Below, piece after piece: positions 25,975 through 34,540 of a stretch of DNA of 64,000 nt. The stretch is from Nocardioides daejeonensis (GTDB lineage Bacteria; Actinomycetota; Actinomycetes; Propionibacteriales; Nocardioidaceae). Each line of letters begins with the position of its first letter. Positions within the stretch are counted from its first letter, which is position 1. The stretch is taken from assembly GCF_003194585.1 (NCBI RefSeq), contig NZ_QHKZ01000001.1:620001-684000 (forward strand), in the 5' to 3' direction. The notes under the pieces are model-generated. The model made no database searches and was not told the DNA's origin. It saw nothing but the letters and a program-made list of their open reading frames with translations. The position numbers and the translations under genes are program-made.

Positions 25975-26646
25975 TCAGCCGCGCGCGAGGGTGAGGCTCG
26001 TCTGCACCAGGTAGTCGCGCACGGCATCGGTGGAGAGCCTCTTGGTGCCCGGGATTCCCGGCGCCACCTCCATCACGAAGAGGCCGACCCGTGCCAGCTG
26101 GAGCGCGCCGAGTCCGGTCGCGTACATGTAGTTGGCCAGGACATCGGTGTCCTCGATCCGGAAGGCCTTCGCCTCCACGCCCGCCTCCAGCACTGCGGTC
26201 AGCACCGAGAGGCAGCCGGCGATCCCGCGGCCCAGCCGGAAGAGCGCAGACTCCGAGATCTCGTCGAAGAGCTCCGGCCCGGGCCGACGCATGAGCATCT
26301 GCGCACACTCCACGAAGGCGGGGTGGGCGACGCCGTAGTCGACGAAGGCGCCCACCATGGCGGCGAGCTGAGCCTCGGGGTCCTCTCCGCCGCTGGCCGA
26401 CATCTCTGCCAGCAGCTCGTCCAGGTAGCCGACCAGGGTGAGAGCGAAGAGCTCCTCCTTGCCGGAGAAGTGGCGGTAGATGATCGCCCGGTTCGTGCCG
26501 ACGGTCTTGGCGATGTCGTCGATATGCACGTCCCGGACGCCGCGCTGGTCGAAGAGCGACCGGGTCGCGGCGATGATCTCCTTCTCGCGCTTGCGACGGC
26601 GGGTCGCTGCGGCAGACCTGCGTCCGTCCACGGTGGCCTCAGTCAT
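25975..26646 (-). CDS. TetR family transcriptional regulator
   Basis: A 223-residue TetR repressor. The N-terminal helix-turn-helix spans residues 20-70, with DIAKTVGTNRAIIYRHFSGK as the recognition part; the C-terminal domain is helical and ligand-binding. It lies between fadA2 and a DNA glycosylase, 1.1 kb before the mce operon. Its own promoter, fadA2/fabG4 and mce regions all contain GTAACC, so it may control lipid genes on both sides, but no site is proven. Ligand unknown. Confidence 0.88.
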   Translation of the reverse strand: MTEATVDGRRSAAATRRRKREKEIIAATRSLFDQRGVRDVHIDDIAKTVGTNRAIIYRHFSGKEELFALTLVGYLDELLAEMSASGGEDPEAQLAAMVGAFVDYGVAHPAFVECAQMLMRRPGPELFDEISESALFRLGRGIAGCLSVLTAVLEAGVEAKAFRIEDTDVLANYMYATGLGALQLARVGLFVMEVAPGIPGTKRLSTDAVRDYLVQTSLTLARG

Positions 26647-26717
26647 GAGCACGATGATACTGACCGTGTAACCGGCTGTCGCACACTCTGTGGACAGGTG
26701 TCGCATCGGAGCGCCAC

Positions 26718-26723
26718 TACGCT
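26718..26723 (+). promoter_or_regulatory. -10 box TACGCT, leaderless glycosylase gene
   Basis: TACGCT ends 6 bases before the GTG at 26730. Confidence 0.5.
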
Positions 26724-26729
26724 GGCCCG

Positions 26730-27659
26730 GTGTCCGTGCCGTCTCCTGCCCTCGAGCGCAGTTGGACGCCCGGCCGGCCGGTTCCGGTAGGCCCGGTGCT
26801 GGCACCGCTACGGCGTGGCGCCGGCGATCCGACGTACGCCGTCGCTCCGGACGGGTCGCACTGGCGCAGCGCCCTCTCGCCCGAGGGCCCCGGCACGCTG
26901 AGGATCGAGCCCCGCCGCGGCGAGGGGACGGTACGGGGCACGGCCTGGGGGCCCGGCGCCGCGTGGCTGCTGGAGCAGATGCCCGCGCTTCTGGGCGCCG
27001 ACGACGACTGGTCGGGCTTCGAGCCGGGGCACCGGATGATCGAGGAGGCTCTGCGCGCGCATCCGCACTGGCGGATGGGGCGCACCGGCCTGGTCTTCGA
27101 CGCACTCCTGCCGGCGATCCTGGAGCAGAAGGTGACCGGTCAGGAGGCGTTCGCCGGCTACCGGCGCCTGGTCCGGCGCTACGGGACGCCGGCACCGGGA
27201 GCCGGAGCCGGTCACGACCTGTGGTGCCCGCCTCCTCCGGAGGTGGTCGCCCGCATCCCCAGCTGGGAGTGGCTGCGTCTGCCCGTCGACCCGGCGCGCT
27301 CCCGCAGCGCCGTGACGGCGGCCCGCGTCGCGAGCCGCTTGGAGCAGGCCCAGGTGCGCGGCTCGGCGGCCCTGGACGCGGCGCTCCGCTCGTTGCCCGG
27401 GCTGGGTGTCTGGACCAGTGCCGAGACCCGGGCTCGCGCACTCGGCGACCCCGATGCGGTGAGCTTCGGCGACTACCACGTTGCGAAGGACGTCGGCTGG
27501 GCGCTCACGGGCGCGCCCGTCGACGACGCGGGCCTGGAGCGGCTCCTGGAGCCGTGGCGCGGTCATCGCCGCCGGGTCACGGTGCTGCTGGCCCTGGCCG
27601 GCGGTCGCCGACCGCGGCGCGGGCCCCGGATGGCGCCGCGGCATCACCTACCGCGCTGA
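26730..27659 (+). CDS. HhH-GPD superfamily DNA-3-methyladenine glycosylase-like protein
   Basis: A 309-residue base-excision DNA glycosylase of the AlkA/HhH-GPD type. The helix-hairpin-helix region is RSLPGLGVWTSAETR near residue 225, followed by the catalytic Asp region DAVSFGDYHVAKDVGWA. An upstream helix ILEQKVTGQEA matches the family. The C-terminus is basic. It has no iron-sulfur cysteines, so it is not a Nth/MutY type. The start is GTG, leaderless. It is unrelated to the mce operon that follows, and no terminator separates them clearly. Confidence 0.85.
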   Translation: MSVPSPALERSWTPGRPVPVGPVLAPLRRGAGDPTYAVAPDGSHWRSALSPEGPGTLRIEPRRGEGTVRGTAWGPGAAWLLEQMPALLGADDDWSGFEPGHRMIEEALRAHPHWRMGRTGLVFDALLPAILEQKVTGQEAFAGYRRLVRRYGTPAPGAGAGHDLWCPPPPEVVARIPSWEWLRLPVDPARSRSAVTAARVASRLEQAQVRGSAALDAALRSLPGLGVWTSAETRARALGDPDAVSFGDYHVAKDVGWALTGAPVDDAGLERLLEPWRGHRRRVTVLLALAGGRRPRRGPRMAPRHHLPR

Positions 27660-27679
27660 TCTTCGTTCTCAAGATGACC

Positions 27680-27693
27680 GTGACAGCGGTCAC
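27680..27693. promoter_or_regulatory. CRP-like site GTGA-N6-TCAC upstream of mce operon 1
   Basis: GTGACAGCGGTCAC fits the centre of the actinobacterial CRP consensus TGTGA-N6-TCACA (outer bases differ). It is about 100 bases before the first yrbE start, a usual activator position. Confidence 0.4.
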
Positions 27694-27725
27694 GTGTATG
27701 GCAGAGTGCCCTGTGCGTCGCCAAA

Positions 27726-27742
27726 CGTAACCAACGTTTACG
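27726..27742. promoter_or_regulatory. Inverted repeat CGTAA-N7-TTACG before mce operon 1
   Basis: CGTAACCAACGTTTACG has 5-bp arms; a second reading, AAACGT-N5-ACGTTT, overlaps it at 27723-27739. Size and position suit a TetR-type operator. It shares ACCAACGNNTA with the fabG4/fadA2 region. Confidence 0.4.
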
Positions 27743-27789
27743 ACGCGCGTTACCCGAGGTGCCCGCACGATGAGGGGAAGCGAGAACCC

Positions 27790-28635
27790 ATGGCGTCACA
27801 GGTGAGCGGTGGCCTGTCGTCCAGCCTTCCGGCTCGGATCACGAGTGATCTGGTCGGACGGGGTCGGACGGCATTGGAGACCGCAGGCGCGATGATCGTC
27901 CTGGCCATCGAGGCCGTGACGATCGCCGTACGAGACATCATCTCCAGGCGGTTCTCCTGGTCGGAGTTCCTGCTCCAAGCCTGGTTCATGAGCCGCGTCT
28001 CCGTGCTTCCCACGATCCTGGTCGCCATCCCGTTCGGGATCATCGTGTCGATCCAGATCGGTGGCGTCGCGGGGCAGATCGGCGCCCAGTCCTTCTCCGG
28101 TGCGGTCAACGGCATCGGCGTGCTCCGGCAGGGTGCACCGCTGGTCACCTCGATCATGATCGCCGGTGCGGTCGGAGCCGCCATCACCTCCGACCTCGGC
28201 GCGCGCACCATCCGCGAGGAGGTCGACGCTCTCAAGGTGATGGGCATCAACCCGGTGCAGCGCCTCGTCGCGCCCCGCATCGTCGCCGCGCTGGTCGTGG
28301 CCTTCTTCCTCAACGTGGTGGTGGCCGCTACGTCGATCATCACCGGCTACACGCTCAATGTCGGCGGTGGAGCGGTGAGCTCAGGCACCTACATCGGCGC
28401 GTTCGTCTCCTTCGCGCAGCCGACGGATCTCTTCCTGGCGAGCTTCAAGGCAGTGATCTTCGGCTTCATCGCCACGATCGTCGCCTGTCACAAGGGACTC
28501 ACCGCCAGCGGTGGCCCCAAGGGCGTCGCCGACGCGGTGAACGAGTCCGTCGTCATCAGCGTGATCTCGCTGGCGGTGGTCAACGTCGCGCTCACCCAGG
28601 CCTACGTCATGTTGGCCCCGACGAGGATCGCGTAG
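27790..28635 (+). CDS. YrbE/MlaE-type permease, mce operon 1, subunit A
   Basis: A 281-residue inner-membrane permease of the MlaE/YrbE family, the membrane half of an Mce lipid-import ABC transporter. About five or six hydrophobic helices and the conserved EEVDALKVMGINPVQRLVAPR coupling motif are visible. The ATG follows GAGGGGAAG. First gene of an eight-gene mce operon. The ATPase MceG that drives it is not encoded in the window. Substrate unknown; other Mce systems carry fatty acids, mycolates or sterols. Confidence 0.93.
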   Translation: MASQVSGGLSSSLPARITSDLVGRGRTALETAGAMIVLAIEAVTIAVRDIISRRFSWSEFLLQAWFMSRVSVLPTILVAIPFGIIVSIQIGGVAGQIGAQSFSGAVNGIGVLRQGAPLVTSIMIAGAVGAAITSDLGARTIREEVDALKVMGINPVQRLVAPRIVAALVVAFFLNVVVAATSIITGYTLNVGGGAVSSGTYIGAFVSFAQPTDLFLASFKAVIFGFIATIVACHKGLTASGGPKGVADAVNESVVISVISLAVVNVALTQAYVMLAPTRIA

Positions 28636-28645
28636 GAGGCGGGGT

Positions 28646-29464
28646 ATGGCGAAGGCAACCAGCGGACTCCAGGACACCCTGGTCAGGTTCGGCGACTTCG
28701 CGTGGTTCTCCTGGACCACGTTCACCGGAGCGCGCTTCACGCTGCAGCGCTACTACAAGGAGGTGCTGCGCCAGCTCGCCGACATCAGCTGGGGGACCGG
28801 GGCACTCCTGGTCGGCGGCGGCACGGTCGGCGTGATGATCCTGCTCTCCCTCTCCGCCGGCACCTCGCTCGGCATCGAGGGATTCAACGGCCTGGAGCTG
28901 CTGGGGCTGGCGCCCCTCACCGGCTTCGTCTCCGCCGGCGTCAACACCCGTGAGCTGGCCCCGCTCGTCGCCGCGCTGGCGCTTGGCGGCCAGGTCGGCT
29001 GCCGCTTCACCGCGCAGATCGGCTCGATGCGGATCTCGGAGGAGATCGACGCACTCGAGGTGATGGCGGTGGAGCCGATGCGCTACCTCGTGTCCACGCG
29101 GGTGCTCGCCGCGATGTTCGCGATCCTGCCGCTCTACTTGATCGGCCTGCTGGGTGCCTACGCGGCCTCGGAGCTCTCGGTGGTCGTGCTCTTCGACCAG
29201 TCACGCGGCACCTACGAGCACTACTTCTACTCGTTCATCGACGCGCGCGACATCTTCTACTCCGTGGTGAAGATCCTCGTCTTCTCCCTGGTGGTCGCCC
29301 TGATCCACTGCTGGTACGGATACCGCGCCGGCAGCGGACCCCAGGGCGTGGGCGAGGCGACCGGCCGGGCGATCCGGGCCAGCATCGTCTCGGTCGTCCT
29401 CTGCGACATGATCATGACCCTGGCCTTCTGGGGCTCGGATCCCGGCTTCCGGGTGGCCGGCTGA
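28646..29464 (+). CDS. YrbE/MlaE-type permease, mce operon 1, subunit B
   Basis: A 272-residue YrbE permease with the motif SEEIDALEVMAVEPMRYLVSTR and hydrophobic helices similar to its neighbour. The ATG is 7 bases after AGGAGG that overlaps the upstream stop. The two YrbE subunits form the heterodimeric channel in the membrane. Its stop codon overlaps the MceA start (TGATG). Confidence 0.93.
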   Translation: MAKATSGLQDTLVRFGDFAWFSWTTFTGARFTLQRYYKEVLRQLADISWGTGALLVGGGTVGVMILLSLSAGTSLGIEGFNGLELLGLAPLTGFVSAGVNTRELAPLVAALALGGQVGCRFTAQIGSMRISEEIDALEVMAVEPMRYLVSTRVLAAMFAILPLYLIGLLGAYAASELSVVVLFDQSRGTYEHYFYSFIDARDIFYSVVKILVFSLVVALIHCWYGYRAGSGPQGVGEATGRAIRASIVSVVLCDMIMTLAFWGSDPGFRVAG

Positions 29465-30489
29465 TGAGCGGGCAGGCATCGAAGCAGACGCAGGCCGTGC
29501 GGGCCGGCGTGATCCTGGTGGTCTTCCTGGGGCTGATCGGCCTCCTCCTCGCCTACTCGTTCGGCAAGTTCGACGATCGGGTTCCCGTCGTCGCGAAGCT
29601 CGACAGCGCTGGTGGCGCGCTCGAGGTCGGGGCAGAGGTCAAGCTCGACGGCGTGGTGGTCGGCAAGGTGCGCTCCATCGATCCGGCCGAGAAGGGGATC
29701 GAGCTGCAGCTCGACATGGACCCCGAGCGCGTCGATCGTGTCCCCGCCAACGTGACGGTGCGGGTGCTGCCCATCAGCATCTTCGGGGCGGCGTACGTCG
29801 AGCTGCTCCGGCCGGAGCGAGCCGAGGGCCACGTGACGGCCAAGACGGTGCTGCACCAGGACACCTCGTCCACCACGATCGAGCTCGGCGACCTGCTGGA
29901 GGAGACGCAGGCCCTGGTCGACGCCCTCGGCCCGGCCGAGCTGGCCACGGCGCTCGAGACCTTCGCCAGCACTCTCGACGGTCGTGGCGACGACATCGGC
30001 GAGATGATCGAGACCGCCAACCGTGCGGTGCAGCGGATCGAGCCGCTCATGCCGCTGATCCGCCAGGACCTGAGGCTGGCGACCGTCACCGCGACCACGA
30101 TCAGCCAGATGACGCCCAACATGTTCACCGCGCTGCGCGGCCTGGTCTCGGTCAGCCGCACCCTGATCGACAAGGAGAAGGCGTTCCAGGAGGTGCTGAG
30201 CGGCTTCAGCTCGGCCAGCGACGGCCTGAAGGGCGTCGTGAAGAAGAACGACAAGGCGCTGCGCGAGGGCATCCCCTACATCCGCCGCGTGGTGAGCGCC
30301 CTGTACGTCGCACGGGCCGACGTACCACGGACCTTCCGGGCCGTCACGGCACTCGCCACGGGCGCGCTGCCGGCGCTCAGCTTCGGTCCCTACATGCGGA
30401 TCGACGCCAACATCCGCCTTCGGGACGAGCCCAACTACGGACCGGGCGACTGCCCGACGTATGCCGGTCTCCGCGGGAAGGGGTGCTGA
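29464..30489 (+). CDS. MceA family substrate-binding protein, mce operon 1
   Basis: A 341-residue Mce protein with one N-terminal membrane helix (residues 13-32), an MCE/MlaD domain (about 40-115, VKLDGVVVGKVRSI) and a long helical region that would form the periplasmic needle. It is shorter at the C-terminus than usual MceA and ends with the two-cysteine tail DCPTYAGLRGKGC. Translationally coupled to YrbE-B. One of six different Mce subunits of the hexameric tube. Confidence 0.9.
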   Translation: MSGQASKQTQAVRAGVILVVFLGLIGLLLAYSFGKFDDRVPVVAKLDSAGGALEVGAEVKLDGVVVGKVRSIDPAEKGIELQLDMDPERVDRVPANVTVRVLPISIFGAAYVELLRPERAEGHVTAKTVLHQDTSSTTIELGDLLEETQALVDALGPAELATALETFASTLDGRGDDIGEMIETANRAVQRIEPLMPLIRQDLRLATVTATTISQMTPNMFTALRGLVSVSRTLIDKEKAFQEVLSGFSSASDGLKGVVKKNDKALREGIPYIRRVVSALYVARADVPRTFRAVTALATGALPALSFGPYMRIDANIRLRDEPNYGPGDCPTYAGLRGKGC

Positions 30490-30490
30490 C

Positions 30491-31510
30491 ATGGAGAAGG
30501 GCGTCAAGGCGATCGCCGTCAAGTTCGGCATCTTCGCCCTCATCGCGGTGCTTCTCTTCATCGCGTTGTTCAACACCATGACCAACGACGTGGGTGGCAA
30601 GCAGCACACGCTCTACGCGGACTTCACCAACATCAGCGGCCTGCGCCAGGGCGACGACATCCGCATCTCCGGTGTGAAGGTCGGCCGGGTCGAGGGCATC
30701 GAGGTGAAGGACAACCACCTCGCGCGGGTGACGATGAAGGTGCAGTCGGACCAGCAGATCACCAACACCACGCACGTGACCATGCGCTATCAGAACCTCC
30801 TCGGCCAGAAGTACCTTGCGCTGACGCCCGACAAGGAGACGGGCAAGCGGCTCAAGGACGGGGACACGATGACCCTGGAGCAGACCAGCCCCGGGTTCGA
30901 CCTCACCGCGCTGCTGAACGGCTTCGAGCCGCTCTTCAACGTGCTCTCGCCCCGCGACATGAACCTGCTCGCCGAGAACATCGTGGCGGTGCTGCAGGGC
31001 GAGTCCGGAAGCGTGGAGTCCCTGCTGTCGCAGACCGCCGACCTCACCTCCTTCCTCGCCGACCGTGACGAGGTCTTCGACGAGGTGGTCACCAACCTGA
31101 CCCCGGTCGTGGAGAACCTGGCCAGCAACTCCGACGAGTTCGACACCGCCCTGACGGAGCTGCGCAAGCTCGTCGCCGGGCTCAACGAGGGCAGCGGCGA
31201 GTTCTTCGGTGCACTCAGTGGCATCCGCAACAACCTCGACGCGACCACGGAGCTGATCAGCGACCTGCGTCCCTCGGTCTCCGAGAGCATCGCCCAGATC
31301 CGGGCGCTCGGCGACACGATCCGGCGCGGCTCCCCGATCATCACCAAGTCCTTCGACGTGCTGCCACTGATGACGGGCGCCTTCGTGCGCTCGATGTCCT
31401 ACGGCAGCCACCTGCAGGTCTACAACTGCTCCTTCGGCATCAAGCTGATCGGGGAGAGGCCCTTGTGGATCGGCCGGCCCGACGGACCCCACTCGGAGGC
31501 GTGCAAGTGA
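30491..31510 (+). CDS. MceB family protein, mce operon 1
   Basis: A 339-residue Mce subunit. An N-terminal helix (residues 10-30) anchors it, the MCE domain has IRISGVKVGRVEGIEV, then a helical segment with FDLTALLNGFEPLFNVLSP typical of MceB. The C-terminus has two Cys that may form a disulfide. The ATG at 30491 follows the MceA stop by one base. It overlaps MceC by 4 bases. Confidence 0.9.
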   Translation: MEKGVKAIAVKFGIFALIAVLLFIALFNTMTNDVGGKQHTLYADFTNISGLRQGDDIRISGVKVGRVEGIEVKDNHLARVTMKVQSDQQITNTTHVTMRYQNLLGQKYLALTPDKETGKRLKDGDTMTLEQTSPGFDLTALLNGFEPLFNVLSPRDMNLLAENIVAVLQGESGSVESLLSQTADLTSFLADRDEVFDEVVTNLTPVVENLASNSDEFDTALTELRKLVAGLNEGSGEFFGALSGIRNNLDATTELISDLRPSVSESIAQIRALGDTIRRGSPIITKSFDVLPLMTGAFVRSMSYGSHLQVYNCSFGIKLIGERPLWIGRPDGPHSEACK

Positions 31511-32484
31511 AACTCGCGAAGACCCCCCAGGGATACCGGCGGATCGGGCTGATCGGCCTCGCCGTCGTGGCGCTGCTCGCCGGGCTGATCGCGGCGACCT
31601 CCACCTTCCCGTTCGGGAAGGAGACCTACACCGCAGAGCTCGAGCACACCGCCGGGCTCCGGGTCGGGGAGGAGGTCCAGGTGGCGGGCGTGGGCGTCGG
31701 CGAGGTGCAGAAGATCGAGCTGGACGGCAAGCACGTGAAGGTCCAGTTCACCGTGGACAAGTCGATCGACCTCGGTCGCGACACCACGGTCGAGGTCAAG
31801 GTCGCCACCCTGCTCGGCACCCACTTCCTGCTGGTCTCGCCGCAAGGAGGTGGTGAGCTCAAGAGCCAGACCGTCCCGCTCGCCCAGACGCGTGTGCCCT
31901 TCAACCTGCAGGACGTGATCAACGAGACCGGCGACCTGTCGCAGCGACTCGATGTGGACACCATCAGCAAGGCGCTCAACGAGGTCGCCCGCACGATGAG
32001 CGCCACCAGCGAGGAGTTCCTGCCTGCGCTGGAGGGGATCTCCTCGCTCTCGAAGGTCCTGGCTCGGCGGTCGGAGGAGATCGGCACGCTCCTCGACTCC
32101 ACCAGCAGCTTCAGCGACCAGTTGGCCGGCAACACCGACGACATCACCGGCCTGATGCGTCAGTCGAACGTGCTGCTGACCGCTCTGCTGTCCCGGCGCC
32201 AGGATCTCCACGAGATGCTCGTCGACCTGCGCTCACTCGGCCAGGAGCTCACGACCCTCTTCAAGCAGAACCGCGGCAAGGTCGGCCCGATGCTCGACAG
32301 CCTCAACGCCACCATCGACCTGCTGACTCGCAACCACAAGACGCTGGGCCAGGTCGCTGACATGCTCGGCCCCACCGCGCGCTACCTGGCGAACGCCACC
32401 GGCGCCGGCTCGTGGCTCGACCAGTACATGCCCGAGATGACGCCCGACGGCCTGCGCTGCATCCAAGAAGGGAACTGCCGATGA
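31507..32484 (+). CDS. MceC family protein, mce operon 1
   Basis: A 325-residue Mce subunit with an N-terminal helix (residues 12-30) and MCE domain (VQVAGVGVGEVQKIEL). The GTG at 31507 was chosen because GGAGG is 7 bases upstream; a GTG at 31501 would be only one base from it. The start overlaps the MceB stop (GTGA). The C-terminus ends DGLRCIQEGNCR, again with two Cys. Confidence 0.9.
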   Translation: MKLAKTPQGYRRIGLIGLAVVALLAGLIAATSTFPFGKETYTAELEHTAGLRVGEEVQVAGVGVGEVQKIELDGKHVKVQFTVDKSIDLGRDTTVEVKVATLLGTHFLLVSPQGGGELKSQTVPLAQTRVPFNLQDVINETGDLSQRLDVDTISKALNEVARTMSATSEEFLPALEGISSLSKVLARRSEEIGTLLDSTSSFSDQLAGNTDDITGLMRQSNVLLTALLSRRQDLHEMLVDLRSLGQELTTLFKQNRGKVGPMLDSLNATIDLLTRNHKTLGQVADMLGPTARYLANATGAGSWLDQYMPEMTPDGLRCIQEGNCR

Positions 32485-33557
32485 GGACTCCCTTCAGCCG
32501 GAGAGTCACCGGCCTGGTGGCTACGTGCCTCCTCCTGCCGGTCGTCGGCACGGCAGGCTGCGGCCTGATCGGCGACGACCCGCTCACCATCAAGGTCGAG
32601 CTCGAGGACTCCTCGGGTCTCTTCATCGGCAACGACGTCGGCGTGCTCGGGGTCCCGGTCGGCGAGGTCACGGCGATCGAGCCGAAGGGCGACCACGTGG
32701 AGGTCACCCTCGAGGTCGACGCCGATGTGAAGGTCCCCCAGGACGCCGGTGCGGTCATCGTCTCCCGCTCCCTGGCCACCGACCGGTACGTCGAGCTGAC
32801 GCCGGCCTGGACCGAGGGCCCGACGATGAAGGACAACACGGTCATCGCTGCGGAGCGCACCCGTACGCCGGTGGAGTGGGACGAGGTGCTCGGTGCGATC
32901 GACACCCTGGCCGACGGGCTGAACGGCACCGGCAAGAACGGCAAGCCGATCAAGCGCCTGATCGACCGGACGGCGGAGCTGTTCGACGGCAACGGCTCGG
33001 TCGTGCGCGAGACCATCACGAACCTGGTCACCGGCACGGGCGTCTTCGCCGAGCATCGCGACGCCTTCGTCAACGCGCTCGACAACCTCGACGTGCTGAC
33101 GAAGGAGATCGCCGACAACCAGCAGGTGGCTCGCCGGTTCATCTCGAACGTCGCCCAGGCCACCGCGTTGGTCGACCAGGAGAAGCAGAACCTCACCGAC
33201 GCCACCGAGAGCATTGCCGAGACCATCCGGCTGCTCGGTGTCTTCGTCAAGCGCAACGAGAAGAAGCTGGGCGGCACAGCGACCCGGGTCGAGGATCTCT
33301 CCAAGCGGATCCGCAAACACGAGAAGTCCCTCTCCGAGGGCCTGCGGGTGATGCCGGTTGCGATGGAGAACCTCGGCCGCGCGATCAACGGCCAGGGTCG
33401 GCTCGACGTCAAGCTCCCGTTCCTCAAGCTGCTGCCGGGAGCCGGCGTGATCGACGGTCTCTGCAAGATGCTGCCGGCCGGCCTGTGCGACGCGCTCGGA
33501 CCCGACATGGACCTGATGGAGATCATCCGGGCTCTCCTTGGCGGAGGTGGACGATGA
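32481..33557 (+). CDS. MceD family protein, putative lipoprotein, mce operon 1
   Basis: A 358-residue Mce subunit of the D type, recognised from VIVSRSLATDRYVELTPAW and its likeness to the D subunit of operon 2. It has an N-terminal hydrophobic stretch ending in GTAGC (Cys27), a permissible though weak lipobox, where MceD proteins normally keep a transmembrane anchor. If processed, this operon makes two lipoproteins. ATGA overlaps on both sides. Confidence 0.88.
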   Translation: MRTPFSRRVTGLVATCLLLPVVGTAGCGLIGDDPLTIKVELEDSSGLFIGNDVGVLGVPVGEVTAIEPKGDHVEVTLEVDADVKVPQDAGAVIVSRSLATDRYVELTPAWTEGPTMKDNTVIAAERTRTPVEWDEVLGAIDTLADGLNGTGKNGKPIKRLIDRTAELFDGNGSVVRETITNLVTGTGVFAEHRDAFVNALDNLDVLTKEIADNQQVARRFISNVAQATALVDQEKQNLTDATESIAETIRLLGVFVKRNEKKLGGTATRVEDLSKRIRKHEKSLSEGLRVMPVAMENLGRAINGQGRLDVKLPFLKLLPGAGVIDGLCKMLPAGLCDALGPDMDLMEIIRALLGGGGR

Positions 33558-34540
33558 AGCGGATCTGGACGAGCCTCGCGGGCGTGATCGCGCTGGCACT
33601 TGCCCTGACCGGATGCTCGGCGCTCAACGCCGAGAACATCCCGACCCGCAGTGGGATCGAGGACGGCTACGAGCTGACCGTCTTCTTCCCGGACGCGCTC
33701 AACCTCGCCGACGGCGCCATCGTCAAGATCGACGGCGCCAAGGTCGGCAAGGTCAAGGACGTCTCGACCGAGAACTTCCAGGCGAAGGTCACCCTGGTGA
33801 TCGACGGGAAGACGCCGCTGCCGAAGGGGACGGTCTTCCGGCTGCGGCCGACCACGGCGCTCGGTGAGCTCTTCGTCGAGGTGCTCCGCGGGGACGGCCC
33901 GGAGCGGATCAAGCCTGGCACCACCATCCCCGTGGGCGACACCCGGAGTGCACCCACCGTGGAGGACGGCCTCGCGGCAGCATCGCTGCTGATCAACGGC
34001 GGTTCGCTCAGCCAGATCAAGACGATCATCAGCGAGATCAACGACTCCCTGGACGGCCGGACCGGCACGGTGAAGGAGTTCCTGCACAGCACCAACGCGC
34101 TGCTGGCAAGCCTCAACGACGGGCGAGAGGATCTCGATGGCCTGCTTCGTGCACTGGGCACGACCAGCAAGCTGCTCAACCAGCGGGAGAAGGAGATCAA
34201 CGAGGCGATCGAGATCGCTGCCCCTGCGGCCAAGGTTCTGGCCCGGAACTCGCCCGATGTCACGAAGCTGCTCACCCGGATCACCGACATGAGCGCGACC
34301 GTCGACTCGCTGGTGAAGGCGACGCGCTCCGACCTCACCCGGACCCTCAAGGAGCTCGCACCGGTGGTTGCCGGGATCGTGGGGAGCAAGGCGGAGGCGA
34401 AGACCGCGCTCCTCAACGTGACGAAGCTGGCCCCGGCGCTCGACAACGCGGTGCCCACGGACTACCTCAACCTGATGCTGGTGCTGACCATGTCGGCGGA
34501 AGCGCTCACGGCCAATCGCGTGGAGGGGAGCAAGCGATGA
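33554..34540 (+). CDS. MceE family lipoprotein, mce operon 1
   Basis: A 328-residue Mce lipoprotein, the usual lipid-anchored subunit. The signal peptide ends in the clear lipobox ALTGC (Cys near 21), followed by the MCE domain (VKIDGAKVGKVKDV) and a helical tail shorter than usual. Overlaps MceD and MceF by 4 bases each. Confidence 0.9.
   Translation: MKRIWTSLAGVIALALALTGCSALNAENIPTRSGIEDGYELTVFFPDALNLADGAIVKIDGAKVGKVKDVSTENFQAKVTLVIDGKTPLPKGTVFRLRPTTALGELFVEVLRGDGPERIKPGTTIPVGDTRSAPTVEDGLAAASLLINGGSLSQIKTIISEINDSLDGRTGTVKEFLHSTNALLASLNDGREDLDGLLRALGTTSKLLNQREKEINEAIEIAAPAAKVLARNSPDVTKLLTRITDMSATVDSLVKATRSDLTRTLKELAPVVAGIVGSKAEAKTALLNVTKLAPALDNAVPTDYLNLMLVLTMSAEALTANRVEGSKR

Noticed and set aside
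27660..27789. KstR box for mce operon 1
   Set aside because: AACGTT occurs but without the two-base spacer of AAC-N2-GTT, so this operon was not counted in the KstR set.
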